NCBI GenBank assembly: GCA_016946835.1
Contig: JACVTC010000004.1
Coordinates: 505,001 to 569,000, forward strand
Direction of reading: 5' to 3'
Source of the DNA: Neocallimastix lanati (nom. inval.)
Taxonomy: Eukaryota; Neocallimastigomycota; Neocallimastigomycetes; Neocallimastigales; Neocallimastigaceae
DNA: 64,000 nt
Numbering within the stretch: position 1 is the first letter of the stretch; each line of letters begins with the position of its first letter. The translations under genes were made by a program, and so were the position numbers. The notes beneath the pieces are model-generated. The model saw only the letters and a program-made list of their open reading frames with translations. It was not told the DNA's origin and did no database searches. Positions 13,700-28,765 of this stretch are shown piece after piece.

Positions 13700-15290
13700 G
13701 TATTTTTATTAATATTAGATTGATTTCTATTATTATTATTATATTACTATTAATTATATTTTTATTAATCTTAGGTTAATTTCCATTTATATTAGATATT
13801 TTATTATTCGTATTAACATAAGAATTATTAACAATGATATTATTTGAATTAATAACAGTTTTTTTATTTATAACTATTTAATTTATCAGTTCGATTATCT
13901 ATACTGGATGAAAAATTGTTTTTTTTTTTTTTTTTATATTGTAATTATTATTTTTATTAACAATATTCATATTATTTTTATTATTATAATTAATTTACTT
14001 TCATATTTTCTTCATCAATCATAATATCATTTCCATTATCATATTCGTCATTTTTTATGGTAAAATCTTTAATACTCTTTATATTAAATCTTAATATTCA
14101 TCGATTATATTATCTTTCATGATTAGTATTTTTATTGTCATATTTCGGGTTTGATAAATTTTCATTATTATTGAGATTTTGATAATTATTTTCAGCAATA
14201 TTAATATTTTTACAATTGTTATTTTTATTTTTATTATTGTTATTATTTTTAATTTTATTGCCATCATTGTCATCAATACTAATATTATTATTTCATTTTA
14301 ATTCATTTTTTTTACAATTTCATTTTCATTATTACGATTATGACTATCTTCTATAATATATTCTTTATTAATACTTCTGACATTAATATTATAATCGTCA
14401 TTGATATCATCTTTGTTATTTTTAATAGGGCTTTCATCCATACTACACGTTCATCTTTTGATAGAGTATTATTATTTTCATTATTATCTTCATTGATAAT
14501 ATTTATTTCATTATTTTTTAATAAAAAATTATTTGCTTCAACCATATTACTGTTTTCAATTATTTTATCCATATACATCATAATTTCATCAATGTAATGA
14601 TTTTGGTGGTGTAAACACATTAAAATCATTATTTGAGGTAGAATTTCATTTGATATAATTTTTTTTTTTATGTTTCTGTTTTAAATAAAAGTATATATAT
14701 ATATATATATTTTGGAATATAGGGCTAAAATCATTGTTATTTTCATTCCAAAGATATTGTAAATTAATTTCTGATAAGGCTATCTTTTTTGAACCATTAT
14801 TTAGAATACTTTTCAATTGTTCAAAAATTTTTTTATCAGTTCCCATTTGGAAAGGGCGAAAATGAATTGAAACTCACTCTATTGAGAATGATGATTTATC
14901 AATATTATCAAATTCTTCTGTTTTAATTTTTCATTTCAAAGAAGAGAATAACAAAAAAATGGTATTTTGTTGGTTCTTAATTTTGATTTGATATATCTGT
15001 TATTAATTTACTTAAATTATAGGTTGCTTTAATCGAAATAATTAGTATAAATTTATCATTTCCTTGTCCAATCTTATAAAACCCATCAGTAGTTAATATG
15101 GGTTTAAGATTGTTATTAATATTCTTCTTCTTCTTCTTCTTATTATTATTATCTTGTTCTTGAGCTAGAACTTCTTTATTATCTTGAAGGTTTAAAGTTG
15201 TTATTTCTTCTGATGATTTATTCATTAATTTAATAGGTGGCGAATAATTAACGTTATCAGAAATGAAATTATATTTTAATAATTAAATTG
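13700..15290 (-). pseudogene. CEP120-like (DUF3668/C2 domain) pseudogene
   Basis: Minus-strand fragments line up in order with the DUF3668 region of CEP120, a centriole/basal-body protein. At about 15120-15000 the sequence D-G-F-Y-K-I-G-Q and F-I-L-I-I-S-I-K-A-T-Y-N-L-S-K-L-I corresponds to family G-G-Y-H-Q-I-G and F-x-x-S-V-T-I-A-F-A-T-Q-L-E-Q-L-I. Then comes P-F-F-C-Y-S-L-L-stop-N-E, where the family has F-F-F-Y-Y-S-L-L-G-N, so a TGA stands at the glycine codon. After a frame change follow T-E-E-F-D-N-I-D and, beyond a second TGA, I-H-F-R and A-L-S-E-I-N-L-Q-Y-L. Downstream (14640-13700) is an Asn/Asp/Lys-rich low-complexity stretch with stops in every frame. Splicing does not obviously remove these breaks. 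An assembly error could explain the frame changes but hardly both TGA codons. Confidence 0.6.
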
Positions 15291-16239
15291 GTGGAAAAAT
15301 ATAAATTATTATATTTTAATATAATATTTAATTTCATATTAGTTGCAATCATAACTATTGAATAATTAAGCATATGCTATAATTACTGCACTTTATTTTT
15401 AAATCTGTAAATTAAATATGATAAAAAAGAATTTATAGAAGCTTTTTAGTAATTTTTAATTTTTATTTTAATTTTTTTTTTTTTGATTTGTATTTTGTGT
15501 GACATTGAAGATTAACTTTATTTTATATTTAATTGTAATTTATTTTTATTATTTTGTCTATTTTGACATTAAAAATTAATTTAAATTTTTCATTATAATT
15601 AAATTATATATATATATAAAAAAAAAAAAATTTTTATTTTTCTTATTTATTTATCTAGTTATTTATTTAATTATTTAGTTATTTAGTTATTTACTTAATT
15701 ATTTTATTATTTATGTATATATTTTATGTATACATAAATTATATGAAATAACAAATATTTTAATCTCCGCATAATACATTAAAGATTTTCCTAAAATATG
15801 AAATGTAAACTTATTTCTATTAAAATGTTAATTATAAAATTTAAAAAAATATATATAAATATATAAAGTATAATTTTTTAAATTTATAAATAATTTAAAA
15901 ATCATTAATCTATAATTATTATTATAAATTCATTACTAATTATATCTTCGAACATTTATTATTAGTTATATATATATATAATTTTTATTTTATTTTATTT
16001 TTTTTTTTTTACGATTTTTTAAATAAATAGTTTAGTTTTTATCTATAAAAAATTAAAATAAATTATATAAAATCAAATAATAATAAATAAAATAATAAAA
16101 TAATATTTTTTTATTAAAATTATAGATAGATATATATATAATTTTTTTTATACTCATTATATATATATATTTGAAATATCTTTTTCTTTTTCTATTGTAT
16201 TTTTAAGTTTAAATAAAGAATAAATAAAATTTTACCAAA
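15291..16239. other. Intergenic between two head-to-head flagellar genes
   Basis: About 950 bases of A+T-rich DNA separate the CEP120-like relic (minus) from DNALI1 (plus). If both were once active they shared this promoter region. No clear motif was seen beyond TA-rich stretches. Confidence 0.5.
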
Positions 16240-16569
16240 ATGATGATACAACCTGCTGCGTCTTTAGTTAGATATGATAATCCTGTTCTTATTTCTCGTT
16301 CAGATGGACAAGGAATCTCCGGAATTAAAAATCTTTCAAATATTATGAAAAATAATGCTTTTGATAAAAAATTTAATAATCAACCTTCCGGAGCAAAAAA
16401 ATTACCACCGGTCGATGATAAAGGTCGTCTTAAAACACCAAATCAAACAGAAGATGTTTTAAATTCAATATTACCACCAAGGTATAATTTTATTTATTTA
16501 TTTATTTATTTATCATATTATTATAATTAATATTATATTATTTTTCGTATAATTTTTATTAAGAGTTCA

Positions 16570-16600
<31 letters not shown>

Positions 16601-17127
16601 CTAACTAAAAAAGCTATTATAAATGATTAAAACTAATTAATAAAATTTTTATTTAATATTTTTAAATATACTTTACTTTTTTTTTATTTTTTTTTTAAAA
16701 AAAAATGTTGTTTATATAAGAGAATGGGATGAAAATGGTCAATATTGGATTCAAAGAGTTTCTAGTTCTCCAGCAACTCGTCTTGATGTTATTAATTTAC
16801 AAGTATGATAGTAAACTTTTATTTTAAATAACCATAGAAATAGAAAAAATTCAATCTACAACAATAACATAATAATAAAAAAATAATAAAAAAAGAATGA
16901 AACAATATATAAATATATATATATATTTATATTATTATTATTATTATAATTATTATTAATATAAAAAAATTAAAATATATGGATTAATAATAGGAACAAT
17001 TAGATCACATGTTACAAAAGAGACAAGCAAGAGAAACCGGTATTTGTCCTGTTAGAAGAGAATTATACAGTCAATGTTTTGGTAAATATATATATATTTT
17101 ATATATTGTATTAATTAATTTAATCTT

Positions 17128-17168
<41 letters not shown>

Positions 17169-17515
17169 TTTTAATATTAATGAATAATTATAAATTTTAT
17201 TGATATTATATAATTCATAAATTTTATATAAGATGAACTTATTAGACAAGTAACTATAAATTGTCAAGAAAGAGGTTTATTATTGCTAAGAGTTCGTGAT
17301 GAAATTAGAATGTCAATTGCAGCTTATCAAACTTTATATGAAAGTAGTGTTGCTTTCGGTATGAGAAAAGCTTTACAAGAAGAACAAGGAAAGACTGATA
17401 TGGAAATAAAGGTAAATTATCAAAAAAAAAAAAAAAAAAAATTTAGAAAAATATATATTAAGTCAAAAAAATTTTTTTAGGAAAAATATATATTTAATAA
17501 GTCAAAAATAAATAA

Positions 17516-17562
<47 letters not shown>

Positions 17563-18060
17563 AAAGAAAAAAAAATTTAGAAAAATATATATTTAATAAA
17601 TCAAAAAAAAATAAAAAAAAATAAAAAAAAATAAAAAAATCGGGAAAAATAAATATATATAAAAATTCTAATATCAAAAAATATATAAATATTTTATATT
17701 CTTTTTAAATTAAAAACAAAAATATTCAGATTAAAGAATTAGAAGAAGAAAAGGCACTATTAGAACAACAAGTAACGGAACTTAAAGCTAAATGTGAAAT
17801 GATAGAAAAGCATGAAGCCGAACAAAGAGCAATGGAAGAAAGAAAACATGCAGAAGAAATTGCATTTTTGAAGAAAACAAACGTTCAATTAAAGGTAATT
17901 TTTTTTTTCTTTTTATAACAAAAAACTAAAACATAATTTGTAAAATTATAAATTAAATAATTAACCAAATAATTATTTATCTTAAATTATTTATTTTATA
18001 ATATATTTATAAAAATAGACTCAATTAGAAGGAATTTTAAGTCCACAAAAGAAATCATAA
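16240..18060 (+). CDS. DNALI1: Axonemal dynein light intermediate chain p28
   Basis: Six exons: 16240-16481, 16721-16802, 16994-17081, 17233-17411, 17730-17894 and 18019-18060. They total 798 nt and 265 residues, and all junctions are GT..AG with matching phases. The protein aligns from end to end with DNALI1 (Chlamydomonas p28/IDA4). It has a short Pro/Lys-rich leader, then I-L-P-P-R-E-W, the block R-Q-A-R-E-T-G-I-C-P-V-R-R-E-L-Y-S-Q-C-F, R-G-L-L-L-L-R-V-R-D-E-I-R-M, and A-Y-Q-T-L-Y-E-S-S-V-A-F-G-M-R-K-A-L. A Glu/Lys-rich coiled coil follows (about residues 165-255), ending Q-L-E-G-I-L-S-P-Q-K-K-S. Length is usual for the family. It is a light chain of single-headed inner-arm dyneins, so the organism must build motile flagella (zoospores). 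Two ATGs stand in tandem at 16240 and 16243; either could start. Introns hold long A and T runs, for example A43 at 17519-17561. Confidence 0.97.
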
Positions 18061-19763
<1,703 letters not shown>

Positions 19764-20686
19764 ATGCAAAATCAAGGTAATAACGGTGGGTATAGAATGC
19801 CCATTCCAAACAATGGTGGCGGAGTACCTAATAATAATAATAATAATAATAATAATCAAAGGCCACAAAACATGAATGGGCCAAGACCACAAAACATGAA
19901 TGGACCAATGCCACAAAACATGAATGGACCAAGACCACAAAACATGAATGGGTCAAGACCACAAAACATGAATGGACCAAGGCCACAAAATATGAATGGA
20001 CCAAGACCCCAAAATTTTCAAAGGCCAGTCTCACCAAATCCTCAAATGCCAGTTTCACCAAATCCACAACAAAGGCCAATGAATAATGGATCCAATGAAT
20101 ATTTAATACCATTCAATAATGGCAGTGGTAGCTATGGTCCTCCAAATGGTAATTATTCTAATAGTAGTATTAACCTTAATATGAGTGATTCTAGTATGGC
20201 TTTACTTCCACCAAACATGAATGCTTCAAATTCCAATATGTCATTGGATCCTGGATCATCCTATCAATCCCTTAGTAGCTCTGCATCACCAATGACGCCA
20301 CGTCAGTCTTTCCCAGGTCCAACCAATGGACCTCCACCACAAAATAATCCAAATAGTAGAATTAAAAAAGTTCAATTATATAAAGGTAATTATATTGTTA
20401 ATTGTCCTGTACCTGATGGAGTTCTAAGAAAAGGTGTATTTGGAAGAGATATTGAAGAATTTGGTTATTTAAGGTAAAATTAACTAATCTTTAATTTAAT
20501 AACTACTTCATGTATTTAAATATTGATGTTGTTAATAAGAAGCGTTAATATTATTATAAATATCAATAACCATATTAATAAATAAAATAGAAAATATATA
20601 TATATATTTATATTAATATTTATTTTGTTCACGTATAAATTTAATAAAATAATAATTCAATTAATATTATATTAAATTAAATAATG

Positions 20687-20743
<57 letters not shown>

Positions 20744-23700
20744 AATATGATATTTCAACTATAAAAAAAAATAATATGGATATATATTTACAATAAATAA
20801 GATATTCAGCAGTTACCTGTGACCCAAATGATTTCGAAAAATGTAATTTTACACTAAGACAATGCTTGTGGAAACGTCAAACTGAACTTTTTATTGTATT
20901 AACAATGTATAATAAATTATTTTATATTCATAATTTACATTTATTTAATTAATAATACAAATATTCATATATTTATCGATTATTATATAATATAATTAAA
21001 AAAAAAAAAAAACAATAATATATATATTTTTAATTTTAAAAGGTATAATGAAGATGAAATATTATTTGCACGTTCAATGTCTTCAGTAATGGAAAATATT
21101 ACTTATATGTGTAATAAAGATAAAAAATGGGGTATGGATGGTTGGAAAAAAGTTATTGTATGCATTGTTTCTGATGGAAGAAAAAAAATCAATAAACGTG
21201 TATTGAATATGCTTGAATTCATGGGTGTCTATCAAGAAGGTGTAATGAAAGAAAAAGTTAATGATAAGGAGGTTCAAGCTCATGTATTCGAGTAACTATC
21301 CATTACAATGTTTTATAATAATTAATAATATATATATATATATATATAAATTATTTTATTTTATTAATTTATAATTTATTTATACTGATTAAATTATTTT
21401 TAATAAATAATATATAAATAAATTTAATAAATGTATATAGATATACTACTCAAGTATTTTTAGATCAAAAAATGAATGATAAAGGTGCTACGGATAATTA
21501 TTTACCAGTACAGATATTATTCTGTTTAAAAGAAAAAAATAAAAAAAAGGTAATTATAATATTATGCTAAATATATTAGCTATATTATTTATTGAGATTT
21601 TTTATTAATAATAATAATAATGATAATAATAATAATGATAATAATAATAATGATAATAATAATAATAATAATAATGATAATAATAATAATAATAATAATA
21701 ATGATAATAATAATAATGATAATAATAATAATGATAATAATAATAATGATAATAATAATAATGATAATAATAATAATAATAATGATAATAATAATAATGA
21801 TAATAATAATAATGATAATAATAATAATGATAATAATAATAATGATAATAATAATAATGATAATAATAATAATGATAATAATAATAATGATAATAATAAT
21901 AATGATAATAATAATAATGATAATAATAATAATGATAATAATAATGATAATAATAATAATAATGATAATAATAAGAATGATAATAATAATAAAATGATAA
22001 TAATAATAATAATGATAAAAATAATAATAATTTTAATTTATATATAAAAGATTAATAGTCATCGTTGGTTCTTCAATGCTTTTGGTAAAATTCTTAAGCC
22101 AAATGTTTGCGTGTTAATTGATGTTGGTACAAGACCAACCAGTACATCTATTCATTCATTATGGAAAGCATTTGATAAAGATAAACAAATTGCAGGTGCA
22201 TGTGGTGAAATTAAATGTGAATTAGGTAAACATTGGAAAAATTTATTAAATCCACTTGTTGCTACTCAACACTTTGAATATAAGGTAATTAAAGTTTATA
22301 TAATATAATTAAATTTAATAATGTATATACAATATCTGACTATATATTAAATATACATATATATATGGATTAATTTAAATATTTAAAATTTAACAAATGT
22401 TTATAATAAATATTCATTTTAATAAACAAATAAAAAAAAAAACAAATGAACAAAATTAAAAAACAAAAACAAATAATAACAAACAAACAAACAAACAAAC
22501 AAACAAAAAAAAAAAAAAAAAAAAAAAGATGAGTAATATTTTAGATAAACCATTAGAATCAATGTTTGGTTATATCTCTGTACTTCCTGGTGCATTCTCA
22601 GCATGTATGTAATAATGATTGAAATACATTTAATTTTAAATAATAAAAATAAAAATAAATATAATATTAAATAATTGTTATATGTTGTATAATATTATTA
22701 TAAATATTTATTCATATATATATATATATATATATATATTATTATTATTATTATTATTAATTTTATTTTTCCTTGTTCAGATCGTTTTTCGGCTTTACAG
22801 GGACAACCATTACAAGCTTATTTCAAGGGTGAAACTTTACATGAACGTCCTGATGGTAGTTTATTCAAATCTAATATGTATCTTGCAGAAGATAGAATTT
22901 TATGTTTTGAATTAGTTGCTAAAAAGGGAGCTAATTATCTTTTAAAATATGTTAGAGTAAGTACTATTATTATTATTATTATAACAAAATTTCATTTTAT
23001 TTCATTTTAACTAAAAAATTAAAATATGAAAAAAATTTTAATTTTTTTATTTATAATTTATTTTATAATTGAATATGTATATATAAATACATATACTTGT
23101 TAATTTTAAATATAAATTAAAATTAAATAGTCAGCTAAAGCTGAAACTGATGTTCCAGATAATATTCCAGAATTTATTTCTCAACGTCGTCGTTGGTTAA
23201 ATGGTTCCTTCTTTGCATCATTGTATTCAACATATAATTGGCTAGAAGTTTACAGAACTGATCATTCATTATTTAGAAAAATTATATTTGCAGTTGAATT
23301 TGTATATAATATATTTAATCTTTTATTCTCATGGTTTGGTTTGTAAGTGCCATTAATAATATATTACACTTTATAATAAATAAAAAAATTTAATAATATT
23401 TTTAATTTTTAAATATTAAATTTGAATATTAATAAATATTTTCTTCCTTTTTTTTTATTTTTATTTTTATTTTTTACTATATTTTTTTTTTTATTTTTTT
23501 TTTTAATTTTTTTTTTTTTATTTTATATATAAATTTTTAATTTTATTTTCTTTTTTTTTTTTTTAAAATATGTAATAGAGCTAATTTCTTCTTGACATTC
23601 TATTTCCTTGCTGGTAGCGTTAGAAATAATTCTGCCCAAACTGGTGTATGTATTAAATAATTAAATTAAATAGTATAATCAAAGTGATAGTATTGTTAAT

Positions 23701-23746
23701 AATATTTTTACAATCATTTCATCTATTTCTAATTTTACATATAATT

Positions 23747-23777
<31 letters not shown>

Positions 23778-23987
23778 TTAGATCACATTTATGGATGAAC
23801 ATGGCTCTACTCTCTTTTTGATTATGGAAACAATTTACGCATATGCTATCATTTGTATATTTATTTGTTCACTTGGTAATAGACCTCAAGGTTCTAGATT
23901 ATTATATTTAGCATGTATTATCCTTTTCGCTATTGTTATGGTGTATGTATTTAATAATAATTGATGTTAAATATAATTAATTAAAAA

Positions 23988-24022
<35 letters not shown>

Positions 24023-24214
24023 TTATTAAAATTTACATCAAAATGTTTAATTAATATTCATATATTACATTTAATATTAAAGATTTATGTTGGTCCTTTC
24101 ATTTGTTACTATATATCAAGTTATTGATGTTAATAAGCACAAGCCATTTAAAGAAATATTGTAATTAAAATTTTATAGATCTTTAATTATTATAATTATT
24201 AATTAATTTTTTTT

Positions 24215-24255
<41 letters not shown>

Positions 24256-24319
24256 ATCATTAAACAATACTAATTTGTTATTTTAAATGAAATTATTTCA
24301 TTTATTTATTTTAAATTAA

Positions 24320-24357
<38 letters not shown>

Positions 24358-25137
24358 TTATATTTTATATTTTTTATTTCATTTTTATTCATAATTATAT
24401 ATTTTTATTTTTAGTGATAATTCAAATCTTATGGGTATGTTCTTCTCATTATTAGCAACTTATGGACTTTATTTCATTTCATCATTCCTTCATTTACAAC
24501 CGGCCCATATGTTTACCTCATTTATTCAATACATGCTTCTTTTACCATCATTCGTTAATATTTTGATGGTTTATGCCTTTTGTAATACACATGATGTCTC
24601 TTGGGGTACTAAAGGTTCCACAGAAGATGCTTCATCTAAACTTGGAAGTGTTACAGCTAAACCTGGTGAATCTATTCATGTTGAATTACCATCTAAAGAT
24701 AATATTAATTCTCACTATGAAAAATTACTTCCAGAACTTAAAAAAGGAAAAGTTATTGAACCAAAATCTGTTGATCAAAATCAAGTTATTCAAGATGGAA
24801 AGCAAAACGTAAATATTTATTATTATAAATATTATTTATATATTTAAAAATATCATTAATTCAAAATAAATTTATTGAATTCTATTAATCTTATATTAAT
24901 TCATATTTAATTAATTACTTATTTTAATAATAGTTCCGTACATACATGGTACTCTTTTGGATTTTCTGTAATTCTATATTATTAATTTTAGCATTAACTA
25001 TCTTTGATGATGATTACCTCTTAGCCAACAATAACTTTAATCCATATCTTACTTTCATCTTCTATAGTGTTTTATTCATAAGTGCTGTTCGTTTCGTCGG
25101 AAGTACATTATATCTTGTAGAAGAAATTTTAATATAA
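19764..25137 (+). CDS. Chitin synthase, division I (class I-III type)
   Basis: Thirteen exons give 924 residues: 19764-20473, 20802-20906, 21043-21291, 21441-21549, 22051-22284, 22529-22604, 22781-22956, 23131-23342, 23579-23645, 23782-23942, 24083-24160, 24415-24808 and 24934-25137. All junctions are GT..AG and in phase. The cytosolic N-terminus has seven R-P-Q-N-M-N-G-P-like units (residues 33-85) and a Pro/Ser/Asn-rich stretch. It then has the division I motif [12 protein letters not shown] (206-217). The GT2 catalytic domain shows I-D-V-G-T (D415), G-E-I-K, A-E-D-R (E531-R533) and Q-R-R-R-W (571-575). At least six membrane segments follow, with W-G-T-K-G at 789-793 in a cytosolic loop. 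It polymerises UDP-GlcNAc into wall chitin at the plasma membrane. The first residue of the usual L-D-V-G-T is Ile here. Intron 4 holds a large minisatellite. Confidence 0.97.
21609..22020 (+). repeat. 15-bp minisatellite (GATAATAATAATAAT)n inside chitin synthase intron 4
   Basis: About 25 units, mostly exactly 15 bp, fill most of the 501-base intron (21550-22050). Unit length is a multiple of three and the tract contains no stop in two plus frames, so these frames appear as long Asn/Asp or Ile/Met open frames. They are not a gene: the exon 4 to exon 5 splice leaves the chitin synthase frame intact. Confidence 0.9.
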
Positions 25138-25315
25138 GTTTTATATATAAAAACATATAATAAAATTTGATTTTTTTTTTTTAAAATATATTTATCATCA
25201 TTAATATTTAAAAATATAATAATATAGCTGTTACTTTTAGTAAAATTAAGAATATATATATATATAAGAATAATTAAATTTTAAAATTTTTTTTTTTTTA
25301 TATATATATATATAT

Positions 25316-25347
<32 letters not shown>

Positions 25348-25664
25348 CTATTTCTTTTGATAAAAAAAAAAAAAAAAAAAACTCGATTAAATTAGTTTTA
25401 ACTTATTTTCATAAATATAAAAATAAATATATATATATAATTATATATATAATATAATTTTATGTTTTATATTTTCATAAAATATATATGTATATGTATA
25501 AAATAATTATACATTAAAAATAAATTAAATAAATATATATTAATAAATTATTTTTTAATTACTAATAACATATAATAACATATTAAAAAAAAATAATAAT
25601 AAAAATTAAAATTTTGAATATTATAAATTATTATATATTAATCTTTTTTTTGAATTTTTATTTT

Positions 25665-25697
<33 letters not shown>

Positions 25698-25832
25698 TTA
25701 TTATTTTTTTTTTTTTTAAATTCATTAATTTCATTAATTTTTCCTGTACTATTTTTTTTAATAGTTATTTTATTATTTAAAAATTTTATTTTATTTTATT
25801 TTTTTTTGAAAATATTATTATAAAAAATAATT
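25138..25832. other. Intergenic, low complexity
   Basis: A/T runs (T at 25319-25347, A at 25364-25380), TA tracts and a TTTA array at 25669-25698. No gene seen. Confidence 0.55.
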
Positions 25833-25969
25833 ATGACTAGAACTATACAGGCAAGAACAACACAAACTAAAACAAAAACAAACACTAAACAAAGTAATTA
25901 TCATATCATTAGATGTATTTAAAAATTTTTAATTATAATAAATAAAAATTGAAATTTATAGAACGATAT

Positions 25970-26018
<49 letters not shown>

Positions 26019-26442
26019 AAATATATATATATATATTTCATAAAATAAAAATGACTCTTTAGAAACTCAGACCAATAATTCAAAAACAAAAAATAATGGA
26101 AGAAGAACAAATAATAAAAAGAAAGTTAATAGACAACCTCCTGGAAGAAAATTAGGTAAAAAAAGGAAAAAAAAAAAAAAAAAAAAAACTTTTGAATGCG
26201 TATTATTTAATATATTAAAATAATAATATAGTATGAAACATCAATTGTATATATATGTATTAATTACTTTATTAATAACAATAAATATATTTGTAGGTAC
26301 TGAAAATCCTGAAGTTGATATTAAAAATTTAACTCCTGAAGAAAGAAGAAAACTGATGGCAGAGGCTGCTGAAAGAAGATTAAATAATAATAGTGACAAT
26401 GATAATGATGATAGTGATAACAATGAAAATAATAACAATTAA
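25833..26442 (+). CDS. Small basic protein with VCP/p97-interacting motif (SVIP-like)
   Basis: Three exons, 25833-25893, 26063-26155 and 26297-26442, with donors GTAATT and GTAAAA and in-phase AG acceptors, give 99 residues. The first half is Thr/Lys/Gln/Asn-rich and basic, without a hydrophobic or signal segment. Residues 63-80 read L-T-P-E-E-R-R-K-L-M-A-E-A-A-E-R-R-L. This fits the VIM consensus R-x5-A-A-x2-R (R69, A75-A76, R79), which binds the N domain of the AAA ATPase p97/Cdc48 in SVIP, gp78 and others. The tail is Asn/Asp-rich. An unspliced reading from the ATG at 26233 gives a false hydrophobic leader, because that part is intron 2. The N-terminal myristoylation glycine of animal SVIP is absent. 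A role in ER-associated degradation is inferred from the motif alone. Confidence 0.7.
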
Positions 26443-26766
26443 GAAAAATTGAATTTCTCCAAAACAAATCAATATTAAAATAAAACTGTTTTTTATTTTA
26501 TTTTATTTTATTTTATTTTTTTATTTTTATTTTTTGAAATAAGTACAATATTTTATCTCTTAAAATTATATTAATATAAAATTTAAAGAAATACTCATTG
26601 AATCATAAAATGTTTTAATATAATATAAAATTAAAAAATATCCTGAACCACTTTTTTTTTTTTTTTTTTTTATTTTTTTATTTTTTTATTTTTTTATTTT
26701 TTTATTTTTTCTTTTTTGTAAAAAAAACATAAGAAGAAAAGAACAATAAAATATTCTAAATGAATA

Positions 26767-26798
<32 letters not shown>

Positions 26799-27487
26799 GA
26801 AAGAAATATAATATTCAAATTATAAAATAATTATATTTTTTAATTAAATAAATGTGAGTTAAGCATAAAATAAACGTGACATTTTTTTTTTAGAGACTAA
26901 GCAAAAAGTGGATGATTGGTTTAAAGTGGTTTTTTATTATATATAAAATATATTATGAAAAAATCTATTAATAAAAAATATATAATAAATAAATAAATAA
27001 TAAATAAATAAAATTTTTTTTTATTGATATATTAAAAAATTTAATGTAAATCTAAATTAATATATTATTTTATTTTATATTTTTTTTTTATCATAAGAAA
27101 TGATTTTGTAATTTGCAATTTAAATTTTAAAAAAAAACTTTTTTATTATTATTATTTTTTTTAAATAAATATCTATATATAAATATTTAAATAATTTATA
27201 AAAGGTTAAAAACATTTATATTATAAATATTTAAATTAATAATTATTTTTATTTTATAATTTATTTTTAATTTAATTTATTATAATAAAGAAAAAATAAT
27301 TTCATAATTACAATACCTTTAAAATCAAATAATTACGAGGTTATTTTATCGAATATATATATTATATATCAAAATTTTTAATAAAATTAATTAATTGGAG
27401 ATTTGTAATCAAAAAGAAGTCTTAATAGTATTCTAGTAATAATCATTCTATCAATTTTATAATATAAAAAAGAACTTTAAAATAAAA
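26443..27487. other. Intergenic, low complexity
   Basis: TTTTA arrays at 26491-26530 and 26675-26710 and A/T runs. No gene seen. Confidence 0.55.
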
Positions 27488-27994
27488 ATGCCAAGAGTTT
27501 CTCGTGAACATTCAACTACAGCTGCACGTAAAGCAGCAATGGATGCCCCAATTAAAAAAGAAAAAGAAATAAAAAAAGAAAGAGAAGAAACTGAAATTAT
27601 TTCACCAATTAAAAAAGAAGTAGAAGAAACAAAACCCGAAACTAAAAAGGAAGATAATACAGTCTATGGTGAAGTTCTTCCAGCTGATGAAAAGCAATTA
27701 ATTGATTTAATTCAAGCCTATCCAAAAGTAATATTCTATTTTAAATATTTTAATTTTATTTTATTTTATTTTATTTTGTTTTATTTTATTTTTTTTAATT
27801 AAAAACTAGATAGATAAATAAACTAAAAATAAATGAATTTCATTGTTGAGATTTGATTCAATTAACCGAGTTTTTTTTATAAAAATTAAGATTTATTAAA
27901 AGTTAAAAAAGAATATAGAAATGATATTATAAAAATGAATTTCATTAATAATTGATGAAAAAAAGAAATATATTTGTTAAAATCAAAAGAAAAC

Positions 27995-28025
<31 letters not shown>

Positions 28026-28612
28026 ATTATAAAATTAATTATAAAATCAATTTCAAAAAATATATATAATGTATTATAATTTACAGTATTCTTATTGTAT
28101 TTAATATATATAAAATTATATTTTAAAAATATTTCGTATTAATGAATAATATATACATATATAATATATATATATAATATTTTCGAAAAATAATTAAAAT
28201 AAAATATATTTAATTTAGGGTATTTCAAGTGTATTAGCTTTACAACATCTTGATGGTTGGTCAATTAATGATCTTGTTACTGTTGGTAACAGTCTTTCGA
28301 AAAAAGTAATAACAACGCTATTTTCATTTAAAAAAATTTTTTTTTTTTTATTTTATTAAAATTAAAAAATTATATATTTATAATATATAACCATTATTTA
28401 TTTAATAAAATATAAAATATAACTTTATTAATACTTATATCAATAATTCTTATTATAATTATAACTTATTTTAATATTTAAATATAATATATATATATAA
28501 AAGGATTTAATAGAAATTAGATCTTCCGGTACAGGTCCTGGTAATAATGTATTAACATTTGTTGCTGTTTCAGAAGAAGAAGTTCATAAGTAATAATTAA
28601 ATTTAAAATTAA

Positions 28613-28645
<33 letters not shown>

Positions 28646-28702
28646 ATATAAAATTTTTATTTTTATTTTTTTGGATTATTATTTTATTATATTAATTTTA
28701 TA

Positions 28703-28765
<63 letters not shown>

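Noticed and set aside
21592-22047. Long Asn/Asp and Ile/Met open frames
   Set aside because: They are readings of the intronic 15-bp minisatellite; the chitin synthase splice skips them in frame.
26233-26442. Separate small secreted protein starting at 26233
   Set aside because: The hydrophobic start lies in an intron; the acceptor at 26296 joins the downstream part in phase to two upstream exons.
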